From: Fragilaria crotonensis
Lineage: Eukaryota; Bacillariophyta; Fragilariophyceae; Fragilariales; Fragilariaceae
DNA length: 49,757 nt
NCBI GenBank assembly: GCA_022925895.1
Contig: JAKSYS010000474.1
Location: 1 to 49,757 of the forward strand
Direction: 5' to 3'
Part shown: positions 21,446 through 32,642 of the stretch, one piece after another
Position numbering within the stretch: position 1 is the stretch's first letter
Layout: each line of letters opens with the position of its first letter
Program-made: the position numbers and the translations under genes
The notes under the pieces: model-generated
Told to the model about the DNA's origin: nothing
Databases searched by the model: none
Seen by the model: the letters and a program-made list of their open reading frames with translations, nothing else

Positions 21446-22634
21446 ATGATGATGATCCAACTGCTGATCTCGTTCTTGCTAGTTGGAACCACTGTAGCAT
21501 TTGGTGGAGGCAAGGCGCTCATGGGGTTGTCATTCGAGCAAATAAGTGAGTTTCAAAGTTGGAATCGGATGGGTCGTACACATTCTGTGACATTGTCTGA
21601 AAACCCTTCACTCAAAGTCAACGACTTGTATCGCCCTTTTCTGTTGTGCACTGCTTTGTCTTACTAACAAACAATGTCAATTATGCTTCGCGAATTGCTA
21701 GCGTATTTCGTCAAGCCCGTTTACTACTACCTGGAACTCCAGGTATGTTGATTCATTCCTCCATGTTCCACCCAGAAAGCAACGTTGCTTTCGATTTTTG
21801 ATGCTCACTCAAGATCTTATATCCAATGCAGGTTGCCTCCAAATCGATTCCGAACGTCTCGAAGATTCTCGACCGTAAGAAGCTCCAGGATTACCCTTTT
21901 GATGTTGCCACTTTAACGTTTGATCATTCCAAATGGGACTCTGTCCTGAAACGACATGTCAAGGTTGGTGCGGGAAGCGCTGGGGCTGTCAGTGGAATTA
22001 ACTTGGTCGATTATGACGGCGTCAAGGCCGATGATGACTTTTGCCAGTATCTGTCACAATTGGAACAAGCCAATGTCCAACAAATGCAACCGGCCGAACA
22101 ATTAGCCTTTTGGATGAATGCCTACAATGCACTCTGTATCAATATCATCATTCAACACGAGACGAAGAATAGCATTCAAATCGAGAGTATCACTGAGCTT
22201 TCAAACCAAATGATCCTGTGTGGGATCAAATCGCTGGCAAGGTGGCCGGTATGGATATCTCATTGAATGGAATTGAACACGACCAATTGCGCAAAGTTTG
22301 GGACGAACCGTTGGTCCATGCCTGCATTGTGTGCGCGTCGGCGAGTTGTCCCAATTTACGCCCGGAAGCATTCGTAGTTCCCAAACTCAAGGATCAAATG
22401 GAGGATCAAATGAGACTGTGGATGAAGAATGATAGTAAGGGTATCAAGTTGACAGGCAATTGCTTGGAGCTAAGTCGAATCTTTTTGTGGTTTGGAGCAG
22501 ATTTTGGTCAATGGCAAGGCATTCGAAAGTTTTTGCCACAGTTTATTGAGGATGAAAACCTGAAAGCTAGAGTCATTAAGGGAGACGTTTCTGTGAGATA
22601 CTTCGACTATGGCTGGCAAATAAATCGTGCCTAA
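21446..22634 (+). CDS. Secreted DUF547-domain protein, three exons
   Basis: Exons 21446-21545, 21702-21742 and 21832-22634. Intron 1 (156 bp) has donor GTGAGT, a TTACTAAC branch-like site at 21660-21667 and acceptor CTAG. Intron 2 (89 bp) has GTATG..GCAG. Phases agree (100 nt, then 41 nt). The start at 21446 gives a clear signal peptide (MMMIQLLISFLLVGTTVAFG). Exon 3 carries the DUF547 domain (PF04784): WDSVLKRHV, FWMNAYNALCINI and later IVCASASCPNLRPEAF and LELSRIFLWFG. The frame slips once near 22211: in AAACCAAATG one more C would restore the conserved order into VWDQIAGKV. The function of DUF547 is unknown. The product is probably secreted or in the endomembrane system. Confidence 0.83.
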
Positions 22635-23163
22635 CCATAGTATAATCGGCTGATCCATCCGTTTCATATATTTGCAAAGGATCTAGGGCCACTTTAACAC
22701 TATCTAGTAAAGCCCTGTCTGCATATGCCAAGGTGCCTTCAACTGATCAAAGCACTTTTGAGCTTAGCGCCTATGACAGCAATAATGCAATACATGCCAA
22801 GAGGGCGAGCCGCGTACAAGGCAGACCATACGACGGCTTGGCATGCGTGAATGGATGATCATGGTATTAGTAACGGGGGCCATTGCTTCAATAGTCACGA
22901 TTTTGACAGGTGGACGATCAGTATTGACGACGTGCGCCACATTGCTTGACAGCGGAGATGTTTCAATTGATGAGGAGCGTTGCGTTCCGCACCTATCCCA
23001 ATTCTTCGCATTTGAGCAAACCAGTTCATGAATGACGTTAAACAAAAGGCGCATGACTGGTTTCAAGATGAGTTCAGAGGTCAGGACGAGATGCTAGAGG
23101 CTGCATCAGATCTACGTGAACAATGAACATAAAATGAACCAAAACAATGCTACCATGTCAAAA
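22635..23163. other. Convergent intergenic region
   Basis: Between the 3' ends of the DUF547 gene (+) and the TMEM65-GAF gene (-). Nothing recognisable; the open frames here look like chance. Confidence 0.5.
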
Positions 23164-24627
23164 TTATCCAACCTTGCCCTCACTCCTTTCTCTCCTTGCC
23201 TGCGCAGAAGGGCGGGACTCCAAGGGTGACGCCGGCAACGAGAGAAATTGGCGTTGTTCCTGCAATCCTGCTAATCCCTGCTCCTTCAAGATATCAATCG
23301 TCTCATTCAAACTCAACTCCACATCGGGTTCGTACATATTCTGCAAGAAACTGCAATATGCGTTGCCAATACCTTCAGAATCGATTCATCTGTCTTCGAA
23401 AAGCCTGCATCAGTTGTATGGACGGAATCTCGCCGTGTCAACCCTCGTTTGACCTTGTTGATGGCTTGTAAAATCGCAATGACTCGGCCTCTGGAATCAA
23501 AGACGGGAACACAAACTAAACTACGAATCTCAACATTAGGAAAGGCCTTTTGCCATTCTTCCTTTGCAATATCTGGTTCAGAAAGAGCGCTTGAGTTGCA
23601 GAGAATTATATTCGTGTGAGACGTGATTGACCGAGACTCCCCTATCAAACATTAATAGACTTACTTCTGGATATTCTCAATCTCTCCGGAAATAGCTGCT
23701 CTTGTAATAACACCACGCCCGACAGGAATATGAATCGGATGACCATGCTTGCTGTAGAAATATTGTTGCTTTGCAGTTGCGTCCTCAATCGATGTCAGCT
23801 TTGTTTGTGTTGGCGTGGTGGTCTCTTTGGAATCCACTATCAGGTAGAGATTTGTGATTTCAGCTCCAATCAGCTCCTTCGCTTTCGTCACAACATCCGA
23901 AAATATGAGATCCAGCTTCGCTTCCTGCTTCATTTTCTGAATCTTATTAGAATCAATTAGCAATAGCGGGAACATGCCAATGATACACCCGATCACCAGA
24001 CCGACGGCACATCCGAATTGATTCGCAAAGCGCACAGAACGCAACTGGCGCTGAGCAATGGATAATTGTGGAACAGGCAATCCCAAGCGAGACGCATAAT
24101 CTTCAATAATGGCGCCCAACATTACCCCGCCACGTCAGATACAATGTTTCCAATGGCGGCAGCACATGGTGGATATGCCCAAGGCAACCCCCAACGATGT
24201 ATCAATAATGTCACCCGCGACAATCAGAAGTGAGTTGTCCATTATTCCAAAACCGACAAAGGGATGGACTGTGTGAATGCAACGAGACGTAAATCGCGAG
24301 TCGAGGGCTCGGGGACGGCAAATACCGTGTTGGCGGCGTGGGGGCTTGACACCATGAGTCCTGTCAATTCGCGTTGGGCGGCCGGGGACAAACGGAAGCC
24401 CATTCATTTGCGGCGTGTTCTCCGTGAATGGAAACTTGGGCGCTCATCCAAGAGAGCGTCTTGGCAGTTTTCTTTCGGCCTCTGAAGGATTGGTCGGTGA
24501 TGAGGAGAAAGTGCGGCGCATTGGACGACGGCCCCTGCCATGGTTCGACTGCGCGAAGCGAGGCAATAATGGTACTCTCGATCCTCCAACTGCTCGCCAC
24601 ATGAATATTTGAGAGTGCGTTCTTCAA
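23164..24627 (-). CDS. TMEM65-domain protein fused to a GAF domain
   Basis: The N-terminal half matches TMEM65 (PF10507), an inner-mitochondrial-membrane family: VGFGIMDNSLLIVAGD (about 24200-24250), then GNIVSDVAG (about 24128-24155), LPVPQLSIAQRQ and GCIIGMFPLLLID (about 23950-23990). The C-terminal half is GAF-like: a segment beginning LIFSDVVTKAKELIGAE, then VGRGVI and, after an intron, LVCVPVFDSRGRVIAILQAI (about 23460-23520). The intron is 23590-23664 (75 bp), donor GTAAGT, acceptor CAAG, and its removal joins ENIQ to NALSEPDI in frame. Frame slips at homopolymers occur near 24272 (CCC), 24150 and 24123 (GGGG), with others near 24400 and 23345. The N-terminus is uncertain: frames from 24627 and 24634 both open. 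The fusion suggests ligand-sensitive control of a mitochondrial membrane protein. Confidence 0.75.
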
Positions 24628-25510
24628 TATACAAGCAGGGAAGTAAGTTAAGTCAATGAAACGACTTGTTGTTCGTTGTCGCCTGCAAGGTATGGGATAA
24701 AGGTCAGTGCTTGTGAGTGTTCGATGTTCGAGATCCGATGTTAGATCACCGAATAAGAACTATGCTGGAATGTTCCCAGGTGACGTAGTACGTAGTACGC
24801 GTAGCGATGGATTAAGATATAGTCGAAAGAAAAAGTGTCAACTTACTAATTGCTCACTGCTGCACTGCTGCTGCTGCATGGTCAGAGATTTTTCTCTAAC
24901 CAGTATCCAGTCTTCAAGGATGTGCGGACCAGAGAGGGTATGGACAAGACACCAGTACCGGTAGACCAGTAGTCGTAGATTGGAGACATACGGAATACGG
25001 AGTAATACTAGCACTGGTACACAGCGCTACGGCACTGGTACAATTCATGCTAACAGCACTTGGACGAGTCCCTACTTCTCAATGCGCACGGGAAGTTCGG
25101 ATACAGGACACATGGACATTCTGATTTACGAACTGTACCGGACCATACGAGGAATGCTGTATGCTGTACCAGTACAATGTAGCATGTAGCCTCACCCTCA
25201 CTCATGATGTCTATGATATGGGCATACGCGTATCAGTATACGGTATACGGTGTACAATGTGACATACTCAGAACTCGGAATACACGCAAAGGCGCGTTGC
25301 GGATTCAGGACGGTGGGGTGTTACACTGTTGCACTACCAGTACCAGGGGTAGTCTTTCCGATTCTAAACACGCGTTCAATCATAGACCCCTCCGGACTCC
25401 GCACTTCACAGCATACTCTAGAGAGGTCTACCAGCTACAATTCGCTATACATTGGTTTCCACTTACCATTTATGCAATGATCCTGATTTGAGTAGTACTA
25501 CCGGTAGTAT
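24628..25510. other. Intergenic, GTAC/TACCGGTA-rich
   Basis: No gene seen. GTAC tetramers and TACCGGTA-like palindromes recur from about 24790 to 25260 and again at 25495-25510 (TACTACCGGTAGTA). It probably includes the upstream region of the TMEM65-GAF gene and the 3' flank of the next gene. Confidence 0.5.
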
Positions 25511-27260
25511 TTATAATCCGATTGTTTCCGCCACCTTTTGATACGACTCGTCTCTCTTGGTTTCAATTGCGCCAACATTGACGTTCTGGTTCTTTATGAA
25601 TATGTCCTCAAAAGTGGCGTCATTCATTTCCAACTTGACCTTCCAGCTGTTTCCTCCGTCAATGTCAATGTGACTTTTGAGCACAACACTATCGCCCGAT
25701 TCTTCGGTCACAGAAACATGCACATCACCTTCTCCAGCGACAATTTCTTCCGAGGAAATGAGATTGTACAGAATCGCGCCTTTGCCTGCGGTGATCTTGG
25801 GAGCGACACAGTTGACGATAATGGCACCGTCAGCAACAACTTCGTTGGCAGTGACGGCACACAACACTGAATTGGTAATGGAACCAGATCCAATCTTGCA
25901 GGTCAAAACCGTGCTAGCTTCATCTAGAGCCACTTCGTCGCCGACGATCGAGTGGGCTTTCTTATCCGTAACGCCCATGAATGCGCGCAAAAGCTTAGCA
26001 TCATCATCGTCCTCCAAGAGTTTGAGGTTGTTCTTGGAGTAGAGCTTGAGCAGACCATAGTCCCACCAACAGGCATCCTTTCCAACGTCAACAGCGCCAA
26101 ACAAACCCATTTCCGAGAGATCAAGCTTGTCCTTAAAGACAGCCATTCGATCGTGATGAGAGTTGCTCACATCTTCGTCAATGCCCTTCTGAGCCATGAG
26201 TGTCGCATACTCAGTCTTGGGGAGCGTCAATGGCATCCAAAAATGAGGATCTGTGTCAAGTTTGGCCGTCTTTTCAGCCAATTCTGCCGCATACTCCTCA
26301 CAAAGACCCTGGAGAAGTGAGGCCGACACACTGAAACTACCGAGTGACGGTCCAACTTGTCCAATGTCACCGAGAGAGGCGAGCATTTTGACGGCAGTCG
26401 CGTGATTGACCTTTTCGACCTGCGCCGCATTGCGAGCCTCGCCCTTCAGAACAGCAATAACACCATACTTTTCCAAACCCTGAGCTGCCCACTCTTCGGC
26501 GGTCGGTGCCGCTTCACCCAAGAGAGTGCACATGATATCCACGTGATGAGTGGGATTGTACACGAATGGGGCACTGGGCAAAAACACTTGATCGCCCCAA
26601 AAGACAGACAGACGACCCTTGCGGGAGGCTGCGTAGACACCAGTCTGTTTAATGACGGCTTCGAGAACGGTCATTGGAGTGGGCGAGCCATCGCTTGCTT
26701 TGCTGTACACAACGGGGAGTTTCTTTTGAAATTTTGCATATGGAAAGTTGAGTTATAGTGCACAAGGCATAGGGACAAATGTAAACAAAACCACTCACCA
26801 CTCCAGGCTTATTGTTATTCTCCGACGCTGGCAATGGTGCCATCCGAGTACCTTTCCCAGCGGTGTGAAACAAGGCCGCCGCAACTTCCTTCTTGGCGAG
26901 CAAGTCATCCAAATCGACGCCATACTTGGATTGCGCAAGCTTACAGGCCTTCTGATAGGCATAGAGAGTTCCCAAGCCATTGCCAGCGCCACCTGGGCCC
27001 CAGTCTTCAGCACAGGCCAACACCATGCGACTATTCTTGCAAATTCCATCGCCCAAACGTTGCATCCAGTAATCGGCCTGGAAATCGTCCGTTGTGCAAA
27101 TGATCGTGACATCGAACTGATTGTCACCAGAAATCATGGCCGTGACGGCATCTTGAAGGGGAGTCGGAGGGGGGCATCGTCGCAGGAAGAGAGGTTGGAG
27201 TAGAAGCGAGACGTGAATGAAGTTGAGATGTTGAGATATGAGATCCGTCTCTGGCGTCAA
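25511..27260 (-). CDS. Sugar-nucleotidyltransferase-like protein with beta-helix tail
   Basis: Two exons, 26799-27260 and 25511-26722, separated by a 76-bp intron (donor GTGAGT, acceptor AAAAG). Splicing is phase 0 and joins NNNKPGV to KLPVVYSKASDG, giving 557 residues. The GT-A nucleotidyltransferase signature is TAGKGTRMAPLPASENNNKP (about 26805-26865), preceded by GPGGAGNGLGTLYAYQKA (about 26945-26997). The middle has a substrate-loop segment FWGDQVFLPSAPF. The tail (about 25620-25930) contains hexad-like turns such as VLTCKIGSGSITNSVLCAVT, reminiscent of a left-handed beta-helix in ADP-glucose or GDP-mannose pyrophosphorylases. Which sugar and which nucleotide are used cannot be told. The start at 27260 is the furthest Met; 27137 is a possible alternative. 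Confidence 0.75.
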
Positions 27261-28071
27261 ACATCAAGAGTCAAGAGTAAAGAAGTCATTGGTCGAGCAG
27301 AGCTCGAAGTCACGTGTCTTGGCCTCTTCCTCTCGCCGCCTTGTCCTCGCACCTGGCACCTGGCATAGATTCGCCACGAGAAACGAGACACATTTCTCCA
27401 CGTGCACTACTAGTACAGTACCGTAGGTGCACGTCTTTTGCTGGTATGAACGAAAGATTCATCTATCTCACTGTGATCTGTGATCCCGTGATCCCTCATC
27501 CTCATCTACTGAAAACGCGGATGACGGCATGTACAATGTACAAGTACCAGTACAGGCATAAACATAGGCTCTGGATTGGAGAAAAGATTCACATCGACAG
27601 CGCACTTCTTATCCATTTTCTACAGAGTTATGTAATATAGCTAGCTATGATGGTGGGCATGCTTTCTAGCTATTCAGAATTCAGACTCATTACGCGATGT
27701 TAAATGATGAAGATATGATAAAAGGAATAAATATTTTTTTTTGATATTGTTGAGCATAGTAACTGGACAGGTGAGTCACTAGTGTAGCGAATTGAATCCC
27801 TTTCATGAATCCGTTGATCTTCAACTCTAACATTGCACTAAGATGTTCATTGGGAAGGGATCAGCTAGAAGTCTGTCGTCTTGGAAATTTGATATCTAAT
27901 TTGGGTCCTGCTCCTGCCCAAGCACACATCCGGAATCCGGGCATTGAATTTGAATCCATCGTATGTGCACACCAGCCCAGGGCTGCTGGCTGGCATATTT
28001 CAGAAGTGTTTGGCTTAGGTATTGATCCATCCAGCTAAACGGCTTCTTCATCATCAGGAGATTTGTTTTCA

Positions 28072-28446
28072 GTCAGCAGATTCTGTCAGCAGATTTCTCT
28101 CATCACCAATTTTGTTTTTGTCAGCAAATTTGTCAGCAGATTCCTATGATCAGCAGCAGTCTGTTTTTTGTTGGCATGATCTTGTGTGCATAGAGTAAAG
28201 GGAATAAAGTACACTAGCACTTGATGACACATTATGGTCACAGTTACCTCTTCTTCTTAAAGAACAGATATATCCTGAGTTTTTCCATCATCAGCAGTTT
28301 TGTTTTTCTCTAGCACATCGCTTCAGAAGATGTTACTCACGGCAGAGATTCCTTTTGTCAGCAGATTCAGTCAGAAGATTTTTGTCATTAGCAGATCTTC
28401 TTTTTGTCAGTAGATTCTACAAGCAATTTTTCTTTGTCAGCAGATT
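28072..28446 (+). repeat. Irregular short repeat field, unit GTCAGCAGATT
   Basis: Exact units at 28072, 28085, 28132, 28357 and 28436, with variants such as GTCAGCAAATT (28120), GTCAGAAGATT (28370) and GTCAGTAGATT (28406). The spacing is irregular and linked by T-rich tracts. The spacers are not uniform in length, so it is not a CRISPR array. It looks like a degenerate satellite or an AT-rich simple region. Confidence 0.75.
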
Positions 28447-29480
28447 TTCTGTCACCAAATGTATTTCAGAACAACTCATCAAAATGACACTCACGCTGCT
28501 GGCATGCATAGTAGCTAGTACTCCTACTTACTTTCACACCAGCCTGTTTTAATAGAAACATTTACTCCTATGGCTGGTGTACATTTTTGCTTCAATCATT
28601 ATTGCATTTGTTTTCCCTGACCTTCCTATATAAAGAATACTAGAAAGTCCAAATGGATCCTTCAAAAGGAAAAATTCTGGCATTCTTCCAAAATGTCAGG
28701 TCATTTGAATTCCTTTTCATATTTACCTGAATTTTTGGACTTGCTGCTGTGAGGTGATCCAATGTGTTGCACATTACTCTACTATTGACTGAATCAAATA
28801 CGCCTATTGTGAATCTTGATTCAAGGTTCCATTGCAATCTGATCCTTTTTTGTTCAGATGTTACACAACACAAATTGCAGAGTGTGGTCTTGCTTGGTAG
28901 GAATATCCACTGACACTGCAGATGGAAATGAATCATTGTTGGTGCTGCTGAAACTAAGTGGCTCTGAGGTGCAGTTTGTAAGCCAAGACTCACCAGGGTA
29001 CTCAGAGGCAGCAAAGTATTGTTTTCTCCATAGAGCGGGGATTGCTTTGCTTGGGTATCTTGAATCACCTAGTACTTGTGGTGTTGGCAGCCATGGCCAA
29101 CCAGCACGAAGCGCAAACTCTTCGCTTGGTTGATACTGACACGAATGATGCAAGCCGACTTGACACAGTAACTTATCCTGATGAAGACCCTCGATCTAGG
29201 ATTCAAATCCAAGTGTTGTTCCCTCCATGATTCAGTGATTCTTCCTCTCAGCTCACGTCCTGATGCACAGAAAATAATCAAACTTACGACCAGGATGCGC
29301 AAAAGTATGAATTATAAAGCATAAACCAAATGGGTGACATATTGTTGACATCAGGCATCAATTATACATCATTACAGCTCCAATGAGTCTAAATGCATAC
29401 AAGTACATTTTTTTTCATGCGGTCGACAACAGAGGATGTCATGCTGGCATCAATGCCATTCATACACTAGAGTCTACATG

Positions 29481-29639
29481 CCCGTTGTATTTAATTAAAG
29501 ATGGCCCACTGGCAAAATCTTTAATTAAAGATTGATTTTGGCCCTTACTCAACTTCTTCATTTTACCTTGTACACCATATTTAGCACGCCAAACGTGTTC
29601 TCCATAGAGTCAAACCTCATGGGCCAAATGGGGGCATCT
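29481..29639 (-). repeat. Dispersed MITE-like repeat, long copy (inverted)
   Basis: The reverse complement starts AGATGCCCCCATTTGGCCCA and ends near GGGCCATCTTTAATTAAA. It is the counterpart of 20032-20137, with about 58 bp more in the middle. It contains two nearby copies of the palindrome CTTTAATTAAAG, at 29490 and 29518. Confidence 0.75.
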
Positions 29640-31322
29640 TAGTCAGCGACAGTTCCTGATCTATGATGTTGAATGCAAAACTGGATCCAATTATGTCATA
29701 AGGAGTTTTTAATCGCGCGGCACTATCTATCATTGTCCCATTTCTCACTTTCTTTGTTGTAAAGGACTTCTGTTGACCATGCGAGCCCAACCAAATGACC
29801 CGAGAGTCGCGTTTGCTGCATCTGAAGAACCAAAGAAGTGATGTTCCTCGTTGCTGCTGAGCGCAGTCGTTGCTTTGGATGCAACACCAAAAGTCTCTAT
29901 CCGTAGCACTCCAGCTCAAAGCTATTGTACTTCAGCATTTTCCTTGCATCTTTTATCTTCGAGGGAAATGTCGCGAAACAAAGAAAGTGTTGTGGCTGAG
30001 ATAGCAACAATGTCACGAGGACAATGGTGACTCAAATTTGGTTTGAGCAAATGCCGACCGGACAATAACGAAAAAGCGCCAGGCAGAGTGGAAGAAGACT
30101 TTTCAAATTGCATTCTGACAACCCCCGCAGAATGGATTCGGTGAATGTTGAACTTTGGCGATACTTAACAATGCCAAATGGGCGAGGCTGAGCCACTTGC
30201 TTGATTTTTGACCGATCTGCACCCCTTCAAGATCACAAGCATTAGGTCACCTCACCCAACAAAGCAAAGGAGGAGAACACTACATGGTGACATTGCTTCC
30301 ATTAGTCTTTACCAGGGCCAATGTCAAGCCTGCAACTGCTGAACAACATGCATGTGCTCTCGGTGAAAAATGCTCTTGAGAGCACTACAACAAGTTGGAT
30401 TTGCTGAACCAAAAAGGAAAGTTATGCATTTCTACCCACACATAGTCATGCTACAGGCAATAATGAATAGATATGCATTGCTACTTTATGAGTGTCAGGC
30501 TTGGTGTATCATTCTATTGACAACGGCAAACCGCCATGGTTGATCTCGAATTTCCTGTTGTGAATCGTACAATTTGTACATCGACCGTCTTGCAAAACGT
30601 ACGAAAATGGTCATCTTAAAAAAAAACGTTGTCGTGACTATCATAGTATGCATAGGAGGCATTGATGTGCATGCGTGGAATATGTTTTATGTATCTGAAC
30701 ATGTGGTGTACCATGATGTACGAAGTACATGAACCAACACGACGTATACCGTATACCTCAACGCTCCCCTTCTCAAGATTCAAATTTGAAGCAACTCACA
30801 TGTTCGATTGAAAGTGGAGCTCCCGTCTGGAGTCCGGATTCTATGTATATGTCGTACTGTGGTACCTTTGTACTACATGCCATGTAGCGCGCGTTAACTT
30901 CACTATTCATGTAAGCTTATCGTTTTTTATGTATATATATGTGTGATCTATGCAACCTTGCACTCAGACGACGATTCCTGCGGGTACAGCTGTACTCGTA
31001 CCGGTACACGGCGTTGGTCGCGGGATTCAGCACCGCAGCAAGGAAGGAGTTCCGGTATCTTTTCTCTGCAGATTCTACAAGAAATCAGGTGAAGGATGAT
31101 TCCAGAACCAATTTGTTGGTGTATCTGCATATCACACATACGGGGAACACTACTATACTTGTACTCGGAGTACCTGATTTCTGGTGGCATTCAATCAAGG
31201 CAAACGCACACGACGAGTAGCACGAGTACCCCAGTCCCAGGTCTCAGGTGAATCACAAGCTGTGAGCTGGATCGCATTGCACGATGCTTCGTTAGATTGT
31301 AGGGCAATCACTTGAATGACAG

Positions 31323-32642
31323 ATGCGCTCTCCAACAACACCAAGCATCTCCATGCGATCTTTTCCAGCAAAAGTTTCAAGACCTTTAGTTGTTGTGCTC
31401 TGCTTGATGTCTTTCAGGACCGTCATGATCGGGCATCATCTGATCATTCGATCAATACCCCAACAACAAGTCACCAAGAACTTCTTTGGGCAAAGACTTT
31501 GTCGTCGCAAATCGACTGGGTACGATGTGCCTGACGCGAACGCTCCTGTCAACTCGAAGGCAACACATATTCGGTCTGGTATGGAGTTGTTGGCTACAGC
31601 CGAGGTCGTCAAGGGCGAGGGAACAAACGCTTTGGGACCGGCAGCCTCTCAGAATGTTATCACTATCATTATTCTCCTAGAGAATGAGATGGCTAATTAT
31701 CTCTCCAGGTTCGCCTACGGGTACGGGGTGAAATGGCTCCTAGAAGAGGAATATAACATTACAACAAGAGTGATTTTGAGGGAAGATGAGACAAACGGCA
31801 GGCTGGTGAACAAGAGGGAAAGCATCAAGTCGTGCTTTCCGAAGTTGCGAGAGATGAATTTTTCCGAAGGCAATACCCCAGAATTTCAGGATCGTTGGAA
31901 ACAACAACAGGCATGGCTTGGTACGGATCGATTTGTTCTCAAAAGCTGTACTGCGCATGAAATTTGTCTACCGGAAAATCTGGATGAACTTTTGTTCTTG
32001 CTCACCCAGTCAAGTCACCCCCCACCGAAAGTGCCTCTGGATGCAAACATTACACTTCCTTTTCTCTTCGTCAAATCGTATGCACTCTTCGATTTCATCA
32101 TTGACCGATATTACGACAGGTTGGTGGCCTTCTTTGAATTCGATGAGAACAATCCTGTCTGTTGTGGTCCCAAAGCCCATTTCGGAGAGACCGTTTTCCA
32201 TGCACGTGGCTTCGAAAAGGAAATGCCGATGTTTGTGACGATGTTGGGTTTCGACGAGCTTAGCCCGAATAAAACTGTGAAGGAAATCCTCAAGGATCAT
32301 CATCCAGGGGACAAGATCGCTGTGCTGAGTCGTTATCCTTCATTTGGTCAAATGTATGTGGATGCCATGCGATCCAAGGGCCTGGACGCGCGATTGGTGG
32401 AAACCACCAACGGTGAACAAAGTTTTTGTTTTCTAATGTCAGGGCGAAACGAAATCATTGGTGTCGCTAAATCAACGTTCACGATGTGGGCTTCCTACTT
32501 GGGTAATGCCTCCCATGCTCGCATCTACAGCATGAGGACTCCTGGACGAATTAGGTTGTTTGGTGACAGGATTCACATATTTTACAATTTTACCCATCCA
32601 AAACTGAAAGAGAGACTTTCGTTTGAATTGTATGACTCGTAA
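31323..32642 (+). CDS. Glycosyltransferase-like protein, probable type II membrane protein
   Basis: An intact 439-residue frame. The N-terminus is basic and then hydrophobic (PLVVVLCLMSFRTVMIG, about residues 21-37), consistent with a Golgi signal anchor. The body has NEMANYLSRFAYGYGVKWLL (about residues 121-140), an acidic N-x-T stretch, then PVCCGPKAHFGETVFHARGF (about residues 278-298) and, late, CFLMSGRNEIIGVAKSTFTM. This pattern of an N-terminal scaffold, an FHARGF box and a late SGR/ST nucleotide-binding-like part resembles fucosyltransferase-type orphans found in diatoms. I do not recognise a characterised enzyme. Several N-glycosylation sites (NIT, NFT, NAS) fit a lumenal domain. No break is seen. 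Confidence 0.6.
   Translation: MRSPTTPSISMRSFPAKVSRPLVVVLCLMSFRTVMIGHHLIIRSIPQQQVTKNFFGQRLCRRKSTGYDVPDANAPVNSKATHIRSGMELLATAEVVKGEGTNALGPAASQNVITIIILLENEMANYLSRFAYGYGVKWLLEEEYNITTRVILREDETNGRLVNKRESIKSCFPKLREMNFSEGNTPEFQDRWKQQQAWLGTDRFVLKSCTAHEICLPENLDELLFLLTQSSHPPPKVPLDANITLPFLFVKSYALFDFIIDRYYDRLVAFFEFDENNPVCCGPKAHFGETVFHARGFEKEMPMFVTMLGFDELSPNKTVKEILKDHHPGDKIAVLSRYPSFGQMYVDAMRSKGLDARLVETTNGEQSFCFLMSGRNEIIGVAKSTFTMWASYLGNASHARIYSMRTPGRIRLFGDRIHIFYNFTHPKLKERLSFELYDS

Larger units (their letters stand above)
27261..31322. other. Gene-poor spacer with short repeats
   Basis: Four kilobases without a supported gene. It holds GTAC clusters at 27405-27560, 30700-30870 and 31140-31180, a field of GTCAGCAGATT-like units (28072-28446) and a MITE-like repeat (29481-29639). 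Open frames of 60-140 codons occur on both strands at 28.6-29.3 kb and 29.6-30.1 kb, but their translations match no family I know. Confidence 0.5.

Noticed and set aside
23637..23664. 28-bp mini-intron in the TMEM65-GAF gene
   Set aside because: Too short. The same GTAAGT donor paired with the acceptor ending at 23590 gives a normal 75-bp intron and a conserved protein junction.
28072..28446. Possible CRISPR-like array of GTCAGCAGATT units
   Set aside because: Units are only 11 bp, degenerate and irregularly spaced, and the genome is eukaryotic.
28640..30113. Open frames of 60-140 codons on both strands
   Set aside because: No recognisable domain, overlapping antisense frames and repeat-like surroundings; most likely chance.
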